The position numbers and the translations under genes are program-made. The notes under the pieces were generated by a model. That model did no database searches. It saw only the letters and a list, made by a program, of their open reading frames with translations, and was not told where the DNA came from. This document shows positions 18,259 to 27,972 of a stretch of 47,322 nucleotides of DNA, piece after piece. The stretch comes from an uncultured Bacilli bacterium (GTDB taxonomy: Bacteria > Bacillota_I > Bacilli_A > RF39 > UBA660): contig CANQST010000006.1 in assembly GCA_947626595.1 (NCBI GenBank), forward strand, positions 1 to 47,322, in the 5' to 3' direction. The stretch's first letter is position 1; every line of letters starts with the position of its first letter.

Positions 18259-18383
18259 TCGAACATAGATAAAAAAATATACAATTTTTTTATGTATTAG
18301 GAATTTGCTTGGTAAAAACGAATAAATAGAATAGAAAAGGATGCAACACAAAAGAGTACATAGTTATTATGTACTTTAAGAGT

Positions 18384-18478
18384 TTGCATATAATAAAAAA
18401 GAGGAACATTCGATTTCTAGAGTGAATGTCGCCTCCAAAAAAATGTTACCGACACTCATTCAGAATGAAAGAGTGTCA
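18384..18478 (+). repeat. About 95-bp repeat unit, copy 2
   Basis: Near-identical to 17983-18077; differs at a short linker before the terminator stem. Confidence 0.9.
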
Positions 18479-18487
18479 TATTTTTTA
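18402..18487 (+). ncRNA. Candidate orphan antitoxin RNA, copy 2
   Basis: Same -10 (18389-18394), start and terminator stem (18451-18477) + T6; no toxin ORF found beside it. Confidence 0.55.
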
Positions 18488-18684
18488 TTTATTAAGAATT
18501 TGCTTGATAAAGTAAGTAATTTATCTCTTAAGGTAATGATTTTAATAAGGTATAAAAAATATTACTTTACCTCTTGATTTTTAAAAACGTTTGTACTATA
18601 ATTAACTTGTAAGGCGAAAAAGTACTTAAAACTATAGAAAAGACTACAAAAAAGTGCTATAATAATGATTAGTTTTATGAGGAA

Positions 18685-20418
18685 GTGGTATTAGTGGATA
18701 ATACAGTTAATACTATTCGTAGCAAAGTAGATATCGTAGATATAATTGGTGAAAGAATACCACTAACAGCTAAAGGTAAGAATTTTTTCGGTGTTTGTCC
18801 TTTCCACGATGATACCAATCCATCCATGTGCGTATCTCGTGAAAAGCAAATTTATACATGTTTTTCATGTCACGCTACAGGTAATGTTTTTAGTTTCTTA
18901 ATGAACTATGAACATATGGATTTTAAAGAAACTTTAAAATACTTAGGTGATAGAGTAGGCGTTAAAGTAGAAGGAAACTTCACTAAGAAAACAAGCAAGT
19001 ATGATAAATTATATGAAGCCTATAATTTATCAGTTAAATATTATCAAAATAACTTAAATAGTCTTTTAGGAAAAGAAGCAAAAAAGTATCTTCAAAGTCG
19101 TAATATAAATGAAGATGTTATTAAAGAGTTTGGTATAGGCCTATCCCTAGACAAGAAAGATGACCTAACTAATCTTTTGGTTAAAAAAGGTTATGACTTA
19201 GCAACCTTAAATAGTATTGGTTTAACTACCAATGATTATGATATTTACCGTAATAGAATAATGTTTAGTTTATATGATGTTGCGGGTAAAGTAGTAGGCT
19301 TTAGTGGTAGAATTTATCGTGATGGCGACCCATCTCAAAGTAAATACATCAACAGTAAAGAAACACCAATTTTTAGAAAAGGAGAAATGCTTTATCATTA
19401 CCATATTGCCAAAGAAGAAGCTCGTCTCAAAAAATCTATCATTGTAATGGAAGGCTTTATGGATGTCATTAGAGCTAGTACTGTTGGCATTAAAAATACC
19501 GTTGCCTTAATGGGAACCGCTCTTACCAAAGAACAGATAATACTTCTTAAAAGATTATCTAATAATATTTTACTATGTTTAGACGGTGACCCACCTGGTG
19601 TCAAAGCTACTTTAAATATTGGTGCTCTTCTTCAAGAAGAAAACTTAGATGTTAAAGTAATATCACTTCCTGACCCCGACGACCCTGATACTTTTATAAT
19701 GAATAATGGCAAAGATAAATTCCTTAATCTCATGGATGCGGCCTTAAACTTTTCAGACTATAAAATGTTAAAACTAAGAGAAACCGTTGACTTCCGAAGT
19801 GATGAGGAAAAAGCTAATTACATCAATACCGTTTTAAAGGAAATGACTAATATAAATGACGAAATTCATATTGAAGTAATGTTAAAAAGACTTGCAAAAG
19901 AGTTCGATATAGGGTATAATACACTGGAAATGCGTTTTTATAGCTTGAAAAAAGAAAAAAACTCTGAAAAAATTGTGCCAGTTGAAGTAAAAAAAGACAT
20001 TAAAAAGAAAGATAAATATCAAAAAGCCGTTGAACAAGTTATCTACTTTATGCTTAATAATGACTGGGTTATTTCCGAAGTAGAAAAAGAAAAACTAATT
20101 CTTGCTGAAGAAAAATCTCGTAAGTTATGTAGTGAAATAATTTATTTTTATAAACAAAATGGCTTTATCACCATAGCTGATTTTTATACTTATGTAACTG
20201 ACAAAGAAGATATTTTAGTTCTACTTAACAGCATTTTAGCAGATAACTATAATGAACATGTCGATAAGGAGGAGCTTAAACTTTATTTTAAAGTAATAAA
20301 AGATTATAGTATTAAACAAGAAATAAAGCGTTTAACTACCTTAATGAAGAAAGAAATTGATCCATTAGAACAAGCTAAATTAGCTGAAAAGATTAGAAAA
20401 CTAAGGATAGGAGAATAA
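18685..20418 (+). CDS. dnaG: DNA primase
   Basis: CPFHDDTNPSMCVSREKQIYTCFSCHATGNVFSF zinc ribbon; TOPRIM IVMEGFMDVI, LCLDGDPPG; start may be GTG 18694. Confidence 0.95.
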   Translation: MVLVDNTVNTIRSKVDIVDIIGERIPLTAKGKNFFGVCPFHDDTNPSMCVSREKQIYTCFSCHATGNVFSFLMNYEHMDFKETLKYLGDRVGVKVEGNFTKKTSKYDKLYEAYNLSVKYYQNNLNSLLGKEAKKYLQSRNINEDVIKEFGIGLSLDKKDDLTNLLVKKGYDLATLNSIGLTTNDYDIYRNRIMFSLYDVAGKVVGFSGRIYRDGDPSQSKYINSKETPIFRKGEMLYHYHIAKEEARLKKSIIVMEGFMDVIRASTVGIKNTVALMGTALTKEQIILLKRLSNNILLCLDGDPPGVKATLNIGALLQEENLDVKVISLPDPDDPDTFIMNNGKDKFLNLMDAALNFSDYKMLKLRETVDFRSDEEKANYINTVLKEMTNINDEIHIEVMLKRLAKEFDIGYNTLEMRFYSLKKEKNSEKIVPVEVKKDIKKKDKYQKAVEQVIYFMLNNDWVISEVEKEKLILAEEKSRKLCSEIIYFYKQNGFITIADFYTYVTDKEDILVLLNSILADNYNEHVDKEELKLYFKVIKDYSIKQEIKRLTTLMKKEIDPLEQAKLAEKIRKLRIGE

Positions 20419-20421
20419 ATT

Positions 20422-21516
20422 ATGGTTGGAGAAATTAAAACTTTAGAAGAAAGAAAAGAAAAATTACTCACAACAGGAAAAGCTCAAGGTTTTATAACTT
20501 ATGAACAAATAGCTGAAGAATTAAAAGGACTAGAAATTGACAGCGACTCACTAGATGCTCTATATAATGCTTTAGTAGAAGCTCAAATTGATATCGTTAC
20601 TGAAGATGGAAGCGACGATGACGCTAGTGGCGAAGAAATAACTGAAAACGTTATAGTTGAAGATATTACTATGACTAAAGATGTTAAAATAAATGACCCT
20701 GTTCGTATGTATCTAAAAGAAATAGGTCGTATTAACTTACTTACTAGTGATGAAGAGTTTGAATATGCTAAAAGAGCTGAAGCTGGTGACGAAGAAGCTA
20801 AAAGAATGTTGGCAGAATCCAACTTGCGTCTAGTTGTTAGTATTGCCAAAAGATATGTTGGTAGGGGTATGCTTTTCTTAGACTTAATTCAAGAAGGTAA
20901 TATTGGCCTAATGAAAGCTGTTGATAAGTTTGACCCAACTAAAGGTTATAAATTCTCAACATACGCTACCTGGTGGATTAGACAAGCTATAACTCGTGCT
21001 ATTGCCGACCAAGCAAGAACAATTCGTGTTCCTGTTCATATGGTTGAAACAATCAATAAATTAGCGCGTATTCAAAGACAATTAACACAAGAATTAAATA
21101 GAGAACCAACCGACGAAGAAATAGCCAAAAAGTTAGGTGTTTCTATCGACAAAGTTCGTGAAGTTTATAAAATATCACAAGACCCTGTTTCTCTTGAAAC
21201 CCCAATTGGTGAAGAAGATGACTCTCACTTAGGAGATTTCATTAAAGACGAGCGAACTATGGGTCCAGAAGAATACGCTACTGTTGAAATGCTAAAAGAA
21301 GAATTATGTGGTGTTTTAGCGACCCTAACAGAACGTGAAGAGAAAGTTTTACGTTTAAGATTTGGATTGGATGACGGTCAATGTCGTACTCTTGAAGAAG
21401 TTGGTCAAATCTTTGGAGTTACGAGAGAGCGTATTAGACAAATAGAAGCTAAAGCCTTACGCAAATTAAGACATCCATCTCGTTCTAGAAAGCTAAAGGA
21501 TTTTTTAACAGACTAA
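20422..21516 (+). CDS. rpoD: Primary RNA polymerase sigma factor
   Basis: [82 protein letters not shown]. Confidence 0.97.
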   Translation: MVGEIKTLEERKEKLLTTGKAQGFITYEQIAEELKGLEIDSDSLDALYNALVEAQIDIVTEDGSDDDASGEEITENVIVEDITMTKDVKINDPVRMYLKEIGRINLLTSDEEFEYAKRAEAGDEEAKRMLAESNLRLVVSIAKRYVGRGMLFLDLIQEGNIGLMKAVDKFDPTKGYKFSTYATWWIRQAITRAIADQARTIRVPVHMVETINKLARIQRQLTQELNREPTDEEIAKKLGVSIDKVREVYKISQDPVSLETPIGEEDDSHLGDFIKDERTMGPEEYATVEMLKEELCGVLATLTEREEKVLRLRFGLDDGQCRTLEEVGQIFGVTRERIRQIEAKALRKLRHPSRSRKLKDFLTD

Positions 21517-22184
21517 TGAAAATCAATGATAGATTGAAAAAAATAGGGGATTTAGTAGAAGCTAATTCCTTTTGTTTAGATGTTGGCTGTGACCACGCTT
21601 TATTAGACATTTACCTAGTAAAGCAAAATAAAAATATTAAAGCCATTGCTTCTGACATAAAAGAAGGCCCCCTAGAACAAGCTCGCCTTAATATCGCAAG
21701 AGAAAAATTAACTGATAAGATAGAGCTAAGATTAGGTTCAGGTCTAAATACCTACAGTAGTGAAGTAAATACCGTTATTATTTCCGGTATGGGTGGAAGA
21801 AATATCATAGGCATCTTAAAAAACAACCTAAAGATTACTAAAAAAATAGATACCTTTATCTTAAGCCCCAATAACTATATAGAAGATGTTAAAAGATTTT
21901 GTACTAAAATAGGCTTCTACATAGAAAATGAAGAACTAGTTAAAGATAAGAAATATATCTACCAAATAATTATCTTCAAAAAAGGTAAAAAAAGATATAA
22001 TAAAAAAGAACTCTTCATTGGACCCATTCTTCTTCAAAAGAAAAATAATTTATTCTATGAATATTATAAAAGAGAATTAAAATCTAGAGAAATTTTACTA
22101 GATATTTTACCCAAAAACTTTTACTTAAAAAGACTACAAACAAAAAAAGAAATTAATTACTTAAAAGACGTTCTTAAGAATTAA
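21516..22184 (+). CDS. trmK: tRNA (adenine(22)-N(1))-methyltransferase TrmK
   Basis: DVGCDHALLDIYLV, ASDIKEGPLEQAR, ISGMGGRNI; downstream of rpoD as in Bacillus. Confidence 0.9.
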   Translation: MKINDRLKKIGDLVEANSFCLDVGCDHALLDIYLVKQNKNIKAIASDIKEGPLEQARLNIAREKLTDKIELRLGSGLNTYSSEVNTVIISGMGGRNIIGILKNNLKITKKIDTFILSPNNYIEDVKRFCTKIGFYIENEELVKDKKYIYQIIIFKKGKKRYNKKELFIGPILLQKKNNLFYEYYKRELKSREILLDILPKNFYLKRLQTKKEINYLKDVLKN

Positions 22185-22545
22185 TTTCTTTTTTCTTTAA
22201 TATTCCTAACATACTACCTAGTATAGAGCTTATTAAAATAATTAAGTAATAAACAATAATACTTAATTTTAAACTACCCATTCCAAGAAGACTCATAATT
22301 AAGAAAAGAACTATTATTAATAAGCCTAACTTAATTCCTTCAAAATACCCCTTACTACTAGCTTTTCTTCCTAAGATAAAACCACTTATAAAGATATTTA
22401 CTATTAAAATAATAATTTTAAATACTTTATAAATATTTTCATTTACTAAATTAAAATAGTAAAGAGTACTTATAAATACTAAAGATAAAGCTAAAGATAA
22501 AAACGTATATAACACTCTTATAGAATATTTTTTTAAATTAGCCAT
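22174..22545 (-). CDS. Small multi-TM protein, TIGR04086/YrzE-like
   Basis: Four predicted TM helices with GFILGRKASSKGYFEGIKLG. Confidence 0.55.
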   Translation of the reverse strand: MANLKKYSIRVLYTFLSLALSLVFISTLYYFNLVNENIYKVFKIIILIVNIFISGFILGRKASSKGYFEGIKLGLLIIVLFLIMSLLGMGSLKLSIIVYYLIILISSILGSMLGILKKKEINS

Positions 22546-22608
22546 TTTCCACCTCTCTTAATTATATGCACTGTATAAAAAAATATGAAAAAGCCAAGAT
22601 AATAATAG

Positions 22609-23271
22609 GTGATCAAATTGGAATATTTTATAATTTTCATTAGAAGTATTTTATTCTATGCTCTAATCGCAACCGTCTACCGTCTAATGGGTAAAAGAGA
22701 AATAGGTGAACTTTCCATAATGGATTTAATTGTTTCTATATTTATTGCGGAGCTCGCAGCTATATCTATTGAAAACTATGATAAAAGTATCTTTATTTCC
22801 ATCATTCCAATATCTATCCTAGTATCACTACAAATAGGCTTGTCAGCTATATCTTTAAAAAGTAATAAAGTAAGAAAAACTCTAGATGGTATCCCTTCAG
22901 TTATCATTAATAGAGGTAAAGTTAATTTTCAAGAAATGCTTAAACAAAGATATAATTTAGACGATTTACTTACTCAACTACGCGATAGAGAAATTAAATC
23001 AATTGAAGAAGTCGATTATGCTATCTTAGAAACTAGTGGTAAACTAAGTGTTTTTAAAAAAGAAACAGATAAAAAACATACCTATCCATTACCCGTTATT
23101 ATAGATGGAAAAGAACAAGAAGATGTCCTCTATCAAATAGGTAAAAGTAAAATATGGCTCAATGAAGTATTAAGAAAAGAAGAAAAAGTTTTAGAAAACG
23201 TCTTTTATGCTTTCTACTGTGATGGAAAATTATTTATAATTGATAAAGATAAAATTCGACAAAATAATTAG
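22609..23271 (+). CDS. DUF421/YetF-like membrane protein
   Basis: YRLMGKREIGELSIMDLIVSIFIAELA; IPSVIINRGKVNFQEMLKQRYNLDDLLTQLR. Confidence 0.85.
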   Translation: MIKLEYFIIFIRSILFYALIATVYRLMGKREIGELSIMDLIVSIFIAELAAISIENYDKSIFISIIPISILVSLQIGLSAISLKSNKVRKTLDGIPSVIINRGKVNFQEMLKQRYNLDDLLTQLRDREIKSIEEVDYAILETSGKLSVFKKETDKKHTYPLPVIIDGKEQEDVLYQIGKSKIWLNEVLRKEEKVLENVFYAFYCDGKLFIIDKDKIRQNN

Positions 23272-23295
23272 TATCTCTTCTTTATAATATTTATT

Positions 23296-24450
23296 ATGAA
23301 AAAGATATTATTTGTAAGTATTTTATTAATTTTAATTATTTATAGTCAAGATAAAGAACCAACTACTAAAACTACTGTTGAAAAAAGAGGCCTTTTCTTT
23401 AGTTATATTGAATTAGAAAATTATATCAAAGATAAAGATATTTCTAATATGAAAAAAAATATTACTAAAGTAGTAGAAAATATTAGTAAAAAGCATTTTA
23501 ATCTAATTATTTTACAAGTAATTCATGCATCAGATGCCATATATAAATCTAATATTTTTCCTTGGAGTGCCTCAATTAGTTCTAAAGAAGGAGCTGAAAC
23601 TCTTGATGTCTTATCTTTCTTCTTAAAAGAAGCCCATAATAAAAATATTGAAGTATATGCCTGGATAAATCCTTATCGTGTTAGAACTACTGAAGATACC
23701 ACCTCTATTAGTAAAAATAATCCTGCATATAAATATCTTAATACTGATATTTTATATGTAGGAGGAGGCATCTTCTATAACCCCAGTAAAGAAGAAGTAC
23801 TTAATTTAATAGTAGATGGTATAGACGAAATAATAACTAATTATAAAGTCGATGGTATTCTCTTTGACGACTATTTTTATCCCAATAATGAAATAGATAA
23901 AAAAGATTATGAAGAATACTTAAAAAATAATCCTTACATTGATAAAAGTACTTATAACCTAATGATTATAAATAAAATGATAAAAAAAGTTCATGATACT
24001 TGTCAAAGTAAAAAAATACCATTTGGTATATCTCCTGATGGAAATATCGATAATAATTATACTAGTAATTTTGCTGATGTAAAAACATGGCTCAGTAGTA
24101 ACGAATATGTTGACTTCATTATGCCTCAAATATACTATGGCTTTTTAAATGAGACAAAGCCTTTTCCTAAAGTTTTAGAAGAATGGTCTAATCTAATTAC
24201 TAATCATAATATTAAACTTTATATTGCCTTAGCCCTTTATAAAGTAGGCCTCATTGATAAGTATGCAAAAAATGGAAGTAATGAGTGGCTTAATAATAAT
24301 GATATTATCATGAAAGAAATAATTCTAAGTAGAAATAATAATTTATATAAAGGCTTTTCTTTATTTAGATATGGCTTTTACTTTGATAAAAATCTTTATA
24401 CTAACACTTCTTTACAAGAAATTAAAAATATTGAAAAAATTTTAAATTAA
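23296..24450 (+). CDS. Glycoside-hydrolase-like family 10 (GHL10/YngK-like) protein
   Basis: EVYAWINPYRVRT; VDGILFDDYFYP; KIPFGISPDGN; PQIYYGF. Confidence 0.85.
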   Translation: MKKILFVSILLILIIYSQDKEPTTKTTVEKRGLFFSYIELENYIKDKDISNMKKNITKVVENISKKHFNLIILQVIHASDAIYKSNIFPWSASISSKEGAETLDVLSFFLKEAHNKNIEVYAWINPYRVRTTEDTTSISKNNPAYKYLNTDILYVGGGIFYNPSKEEVLNLIVDGIDEIITNYKVDGILFDDYFYPNNEIDKKDYEEYLKNNPYIDKSTYNLMIINKMIKKVHDTCQSKKIPFGISPDGNIDNNYTSNFADVKTWLSSNEYVDFIMPQIYYGFLNETKPFPKVLEEWSNLITNHNIKLYIALALYKVGLIDKYAKNGSNEWLNNNDIIMKEIILSRNNNLYKGFSLFRYGFYFDKNLYTNTSLQEIKNIEKILN

Positions 24451-24502
24451 GAGTATTTGCCTATATTTAATTTTGTTGTATAATGATAATAGAGGTAAGA
24501 AT

Positions 24503-25156
24503 ATGAAAAGAAATGGTTTTACTTTAGTTGAATTACTCGCAAGTCTTACAATACTTGGTATCTTAATGGTTATAACAGTACCTAATGTCGTTGGAATACT
24601 AACCCAAAATAGAGAAAAAACCTATAATGAAGATGCTAGAAAAATGATATCAACAGCAAAATATAAAATGATTGGTAACAATGGTATTGTAAAACCAGGT
24701 ATTTCTGGTGGTAAAAGTCAATGCATAGTAATGTCCCTAGGGTATTTAGATAATTCTGAATATGAAAATCCCCCTAATGGTGGAATGTATTCACGAGCTG
24801 AGTCTTATGTTATTGTTAAAAGAGTAGCATCCAAGTATGAATTTTATGCTCGCCTTGTCGAAGATTTAGATGCTAAAGATGGCGCAACATCAACTGGTAA
24901 TAATTTATTTGGTGTTGATGCTACTATTGAAAATGAATTAGAAAAAGGCGTTGAAGCTGGTAAAGTAAGTAGTATTAACTTAAACGTCAATATGGAAAGT
25001 ATTAATAAATCCTACTTTGAAAGTAAGTTCAACTGCCAGGTAATTGCCAATTATTATAATACTAAAATTTATGAAGATTTTTGCTATGATAAAGCTGGTA
25101 AAATGACGACTAATTGCTGTAAAAAAGAAGATGGAACAGTGGAAGCATGTACATAA
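24503..25156 (+). CDS. Type IV prepilin-like protein
   Basis: MKRNGFTLVELLASLTILGILMVITVPNVVGI class III leader; start set at 24503. Confidence 0.8.
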   Translation: MKRNGFTLVELLASLTILGILMVITVPNVVGILTQNREKTYNEDARKMISTAKYKMIGNNGIVKPGISGGKSQCIVMSLGYLDNSEYENPPNGGMYSRAESYVIVKRVASKYEFYARLVEDLDAKDGATSTGNNLFGVDATIENELEKGVEAGKVSSINLNVNMESINKSYFESKFNCQVIANYYNTKIYEDFCYDKAGKMTTNCCKKEDGTVEACT

Positions 25157-25241
25157 ATTGTAAAAGTGTAAATTTTTCAAAAAATATCTTGTCAATAAGA
25201 AAATTATCTATTATAATTGAATTATAAAGTTGGGAGGAAAA

Positions 25242-25796
25242 CAAATGAAAAAAAATATTAAGAATAAAGGATTTACTTTAATAGAGTTACTTGCTGTTAT
25301 TACTATTATGGGTATATTAATGATAGTTGCTATTGGTTCTGTTAATAGAATTATTGAAAATTCAAGACGTGATACTTTCGCAACTACTGCTAAAGAATAT
25401 TTAAAGACGGTAAGACAAGAAGTTATGGCCGACGATATTTCTTGTACAGTAGATGGCTTCACAGAAAAAGTTGTTGCTTCTGCTACTCCAGCGGGTACTT
25501 ATTATTATAGTATAGATACTCTATCACAAGGTACTAAAGACTTAATGGAGTCTGGTGGTAAGTCACCATTTGGTAATGCTGAAGTTAAAGGATATGTAAA
25601 ATGGGTTAAAACAACTGACCCATCTACTGGAAAAACAACTACCAAATATACTATTTGGATAAGTGATAGTGGTAAACATGGTCTTGATAAAGAGTATTCT
25701 GAGTCAGAAATTTCCAGAGCTAAAATAAGTACAGATCTTGGAACTAACGTTGCTCCTACGACTGCTACTGGTGCTAAGCTTTGTGAATTAAATTAA
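25242..25796 (+). CDS. Type IV prepilin-like protein
   Basis: NKGFTLIELLAVITIMGILMIVAIGSVNRIIENSRR; start likely ATG after GGGAGG. Confidence 0.8.
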   Translation, partial: QMKKNIKNKGFTLIELLAVITIMGILMIVAIGSVNRIIENSRRDTFATTAKEYLKTVRQEVMADDISCTVDGFTEKVVASATPAGTYYYSIDTLSQGTKDLMESGGKSPFGNAEVKGYVKWVKTTDPSTGKTTTKYTIWISDSGKHGLDKEYSESEISRAKISTDLGTNVAPTTATGAKLCELN

Positions 25797-25811
25797 TCTA
25801 AAAAAAATCTA

Positions 25812-25844
25812 AATACTACTCCAACACGAGTAGTATTTTTTTCT
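25812..25844 (+). terminator. Rho-independent terminator
   Basis: AATACTACTCcaacacGAGTAGTATTTTTTT. Confidence 0.8.
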
Positions 25845-25903
25845 CTTTCCTTTTTAAGAAAAAAGTGCTATAATATGCCTTATGTAAAAAAGGGGAAGAT
25901 ACT

Positions 25904-26770
25904 ATGGATAAATTACAAGAAGCTATTAGAAAATGCCATGATAAAAATAATCAGATGTCTAATTATAAAAAGCTTTATGCTTTTACTACTGAAAATATTG
26001 CTGGTTATATTGATAAATTCAACCTAAAAGATAAGTCTCTATTAACAGTAGGCTCTTCATTAGACCAAGCTATTTCAGCTAATCTAAAAGGTTCAAACAA
26101 TGTTACTGTTATGGAAGATGCTCCCTTAACTAAAGAATACTTCTATCTAAAAAAAGCCGCTATCAAGCTTTTAAGTCGCGAAGAATTTTTAAAATACTTT
26201 TGTAGGGTAGATAATGCTGGAGAAACCTTTAACATTGAAACTTTTTATAAAATAAAAGATTATCTAGCCTTCCTAGATAAAGATAGTTTTATCTTCTGGA
26301 ATGAATTATATAAACGCTTTAGCGGCCCATTAATTAGAGATAAACTATTCAAAAAAGACGAAGAGAAAAAAGATGTTTTACTAAGAATAACATCCTATCT
26401 TAAAAATGAACAAACTTACTTAGAAGAAAAGAAAAAAATAGAAGATTTTACCCCAACTATTATAAATAAAAGTATTAAAGAAGAAATTAATCAAGAATTT
26501 GATAATATTTTTCTTTCTCTAACTGCCCTTCGTACTCACTCTAAAGAAATGGTTGAAACATATCAACAAAAAATAATGCAAAATTTATCTATTAATGGTA
26601 AAATTCTAATTAGATATGTCTTCTTTGCTTTAGAAGGTAAACTAGATATTGAAAAATTCTTCTATAGTTACTTTGATAAAGACTATATCTATGACATTAT
26701 AGAAGAACTTATTCCTAGTATCGAAGAAAACAAAAACGATGGAGTTTTAATTTATCAAAAAAGAAAATAG
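25904..26770 (+). CDS. Hypothetical protein, possibly SAM-methyltransferase-like (DUF3419-like)
   Basis: DKSLLTVGSSLDQAISANLKGSNNVTVMEDAPLTKEYFYLKKAA. Confidence 0.4.
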   Translation: MDKLQEAIRKCHDKNNQMSNYKKLYAFTTENIAGYIDKFNLKDKSLLTVGSSLDQAISANLKGSNNVTVMEDAPLTKEYFYLKKAAIKLLSREEFLKYFCRVDNAGETFNIETFYKIKDYLAFLDKDSFIFWNELYKRFSGPLIRDKLFKKDEEKKDVLLRITSYLKNEQTYLEEKKKIEDFTPTIINKSIKEEINQEFDNIFLSLTALRTHSKEMVETYQQKIMQNLSINGKILIRYVFFALEGKLDIEKFFYSYFDKDYIYDIIEELIPSIEENKNDGVLIYQKRK

Positions 26771-26778
26771 GTGATATA

Positions 26779-27972
26779 ATGCGTATTGTTATTATTGGGG
26801 CAGGTGCCAGTGGCTTAATGGCCGCTATGAACATTTCTTCAGAACATGAAGTAATTATCTTAGAAAAAGCAAAAATAGGTAAGAAACTTTTAAAAACAGG
26901 TGCTGGTAAATGTAACTATTGGAATAGTGAAATAAATTCTACTAAATATAACAGCACTAATCAAGAATTACTAGGAAAGATAATTTCTAAAGAAAATCAA
27001 AATAACGTCTTAGAAATATTTACTAAAATTGGTATTATTCCCAAAATAAAAAATGGCTACTTTTACCCATCAACTGAAAGTGCTTACACCATGAAAGACG
27101 CCTTGTATAATCAAGTAAAAACAAAAGCCCTTATCAAAGAAGACTTTCCCGTTATAAACATTAAAAAAGAAAAAGATAAATTTATCATATCTTCTAAAGA
27201 CGAAACAATAGAGTGTGATAAACTAATTATTGCGAGTGGCTCTAATGCCTCTTTAAATGAAGAAGACTTTACTATTTATAACTTTCTAAAACAATACCAC
27301 ACCATAATCCCAATTCTTCCCGCTCTAACTAGTCTAAAAATAAATGATAAAACCCTTTTATCTTTAGTGGGATTAAGAATAGATGCTGAAGTTTCTCTAT
27401 ATGAAAATGAAAAACTTATTAAAAAAGAGCTAGGTCAACTTCAACTAACTAAAACTTCCCTTAGTGGTATATGTATTTTTAATTTAAGTTCTCTTGCTTC
27501 CCGTGGCCTATATAATCACAAAAAAGAAGTCATATCCATAAACTTCCTATCTTTCTTAAATACCTCTAATTACTTAGAATATTTTAATAATAGAAATTTA
27601 TTAATGAATAAGCCCCCTTTAAAAGAATTATTCACAACTATTCTTAATTATAAACTAGTAAATAATATCTTTTCTAAAGAAAAAATAAATGATAAAGAAA
27701 AGTGGAATGACTTATCTAATGAAAAGAAAATATCTCTTCTTAAAGCCTTTACCTCATATGAAGTACAAATAATTTCTCCATCCTCTATAAAAGAAAGTCA
27801 AACCGTAACCGGTGGTATCTCACTAGAAGAAATTGATCCTAAAACATGTAAATCTCTTCTTGTTGATAACTTATATTTAGTAGGGGAAATACTAGATGTA
27901 GATGGTATATGTGGTGGTTTTAACTTAGCCTTTGCCTTTATAACAGGCTTTTTAGCGGGAAGAAGTGTTTAA
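26779..27972 (+). CDS. NAD(P)/FAD-dependent oxidoreductase, BaiN/HI0933 family
   Basis: VIIGAGASGLMAAM; KTGAGKCNYWN; VTGGISLEEIDPKTCKS; GEILDVDGICGGFNLAFAFITGFLAG. Confidence 0.88.
   Translation: MRIVIIGAGASGLMAAMNISSEHEVIILEKAKIGKKLLKTGAGKCNYWNSEINSTKYNSTNQELLGKIISKENQNNVLEIFTKIGIIPKIKNGYFYPSTESAYTMKDALYNQVKTKALIKEDFPVINIKKEKDKFIISSKDETIECDKLIIASGSNASLNEEDFTIYNFLKQYHTIIPILPALTSLKINDKTLLSLVGLRIDAEVSLYENEKLIKKELGQLQLTKTSLSGICIFNLSSLASRGLYNHKKEVISINFLSFLNTSNYLEYFNNRNLLMNKPPLKELFTTILNYKLVNNIFSKEKINDKEKWNDLSNEKKISLLKAFTSYEVQIISPSSIKESQTVTGGISLEEIDPKTCKSLLVDNLYLVGEILDVDGICGGFNLAFAFITGFLAGRSV

Noticed and set aside
17983-18478. The two 95-bp repeats as a CRISPR array or transposon ends
   Set aside because: Only two copies, about 400 bp apart, in direct orientation, with promoter and terminator structure inside each; no cas genes, no transposase, no target-site duplication.
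18512-18600. A toxin ORF for the second repeat copy
   Set aside because: A GAGG-like sequence is present on the minus strand but no start codon opens a reading frame; frames are interrupted, so only the RNA part is supported.
22174-22184. Overlap of trmK and the minus-strand TM gene as a regulatory antisense arrangement
   Set aside because: An 11-nt convergent overlap is common in compact genomes and no further signal supports regulation.
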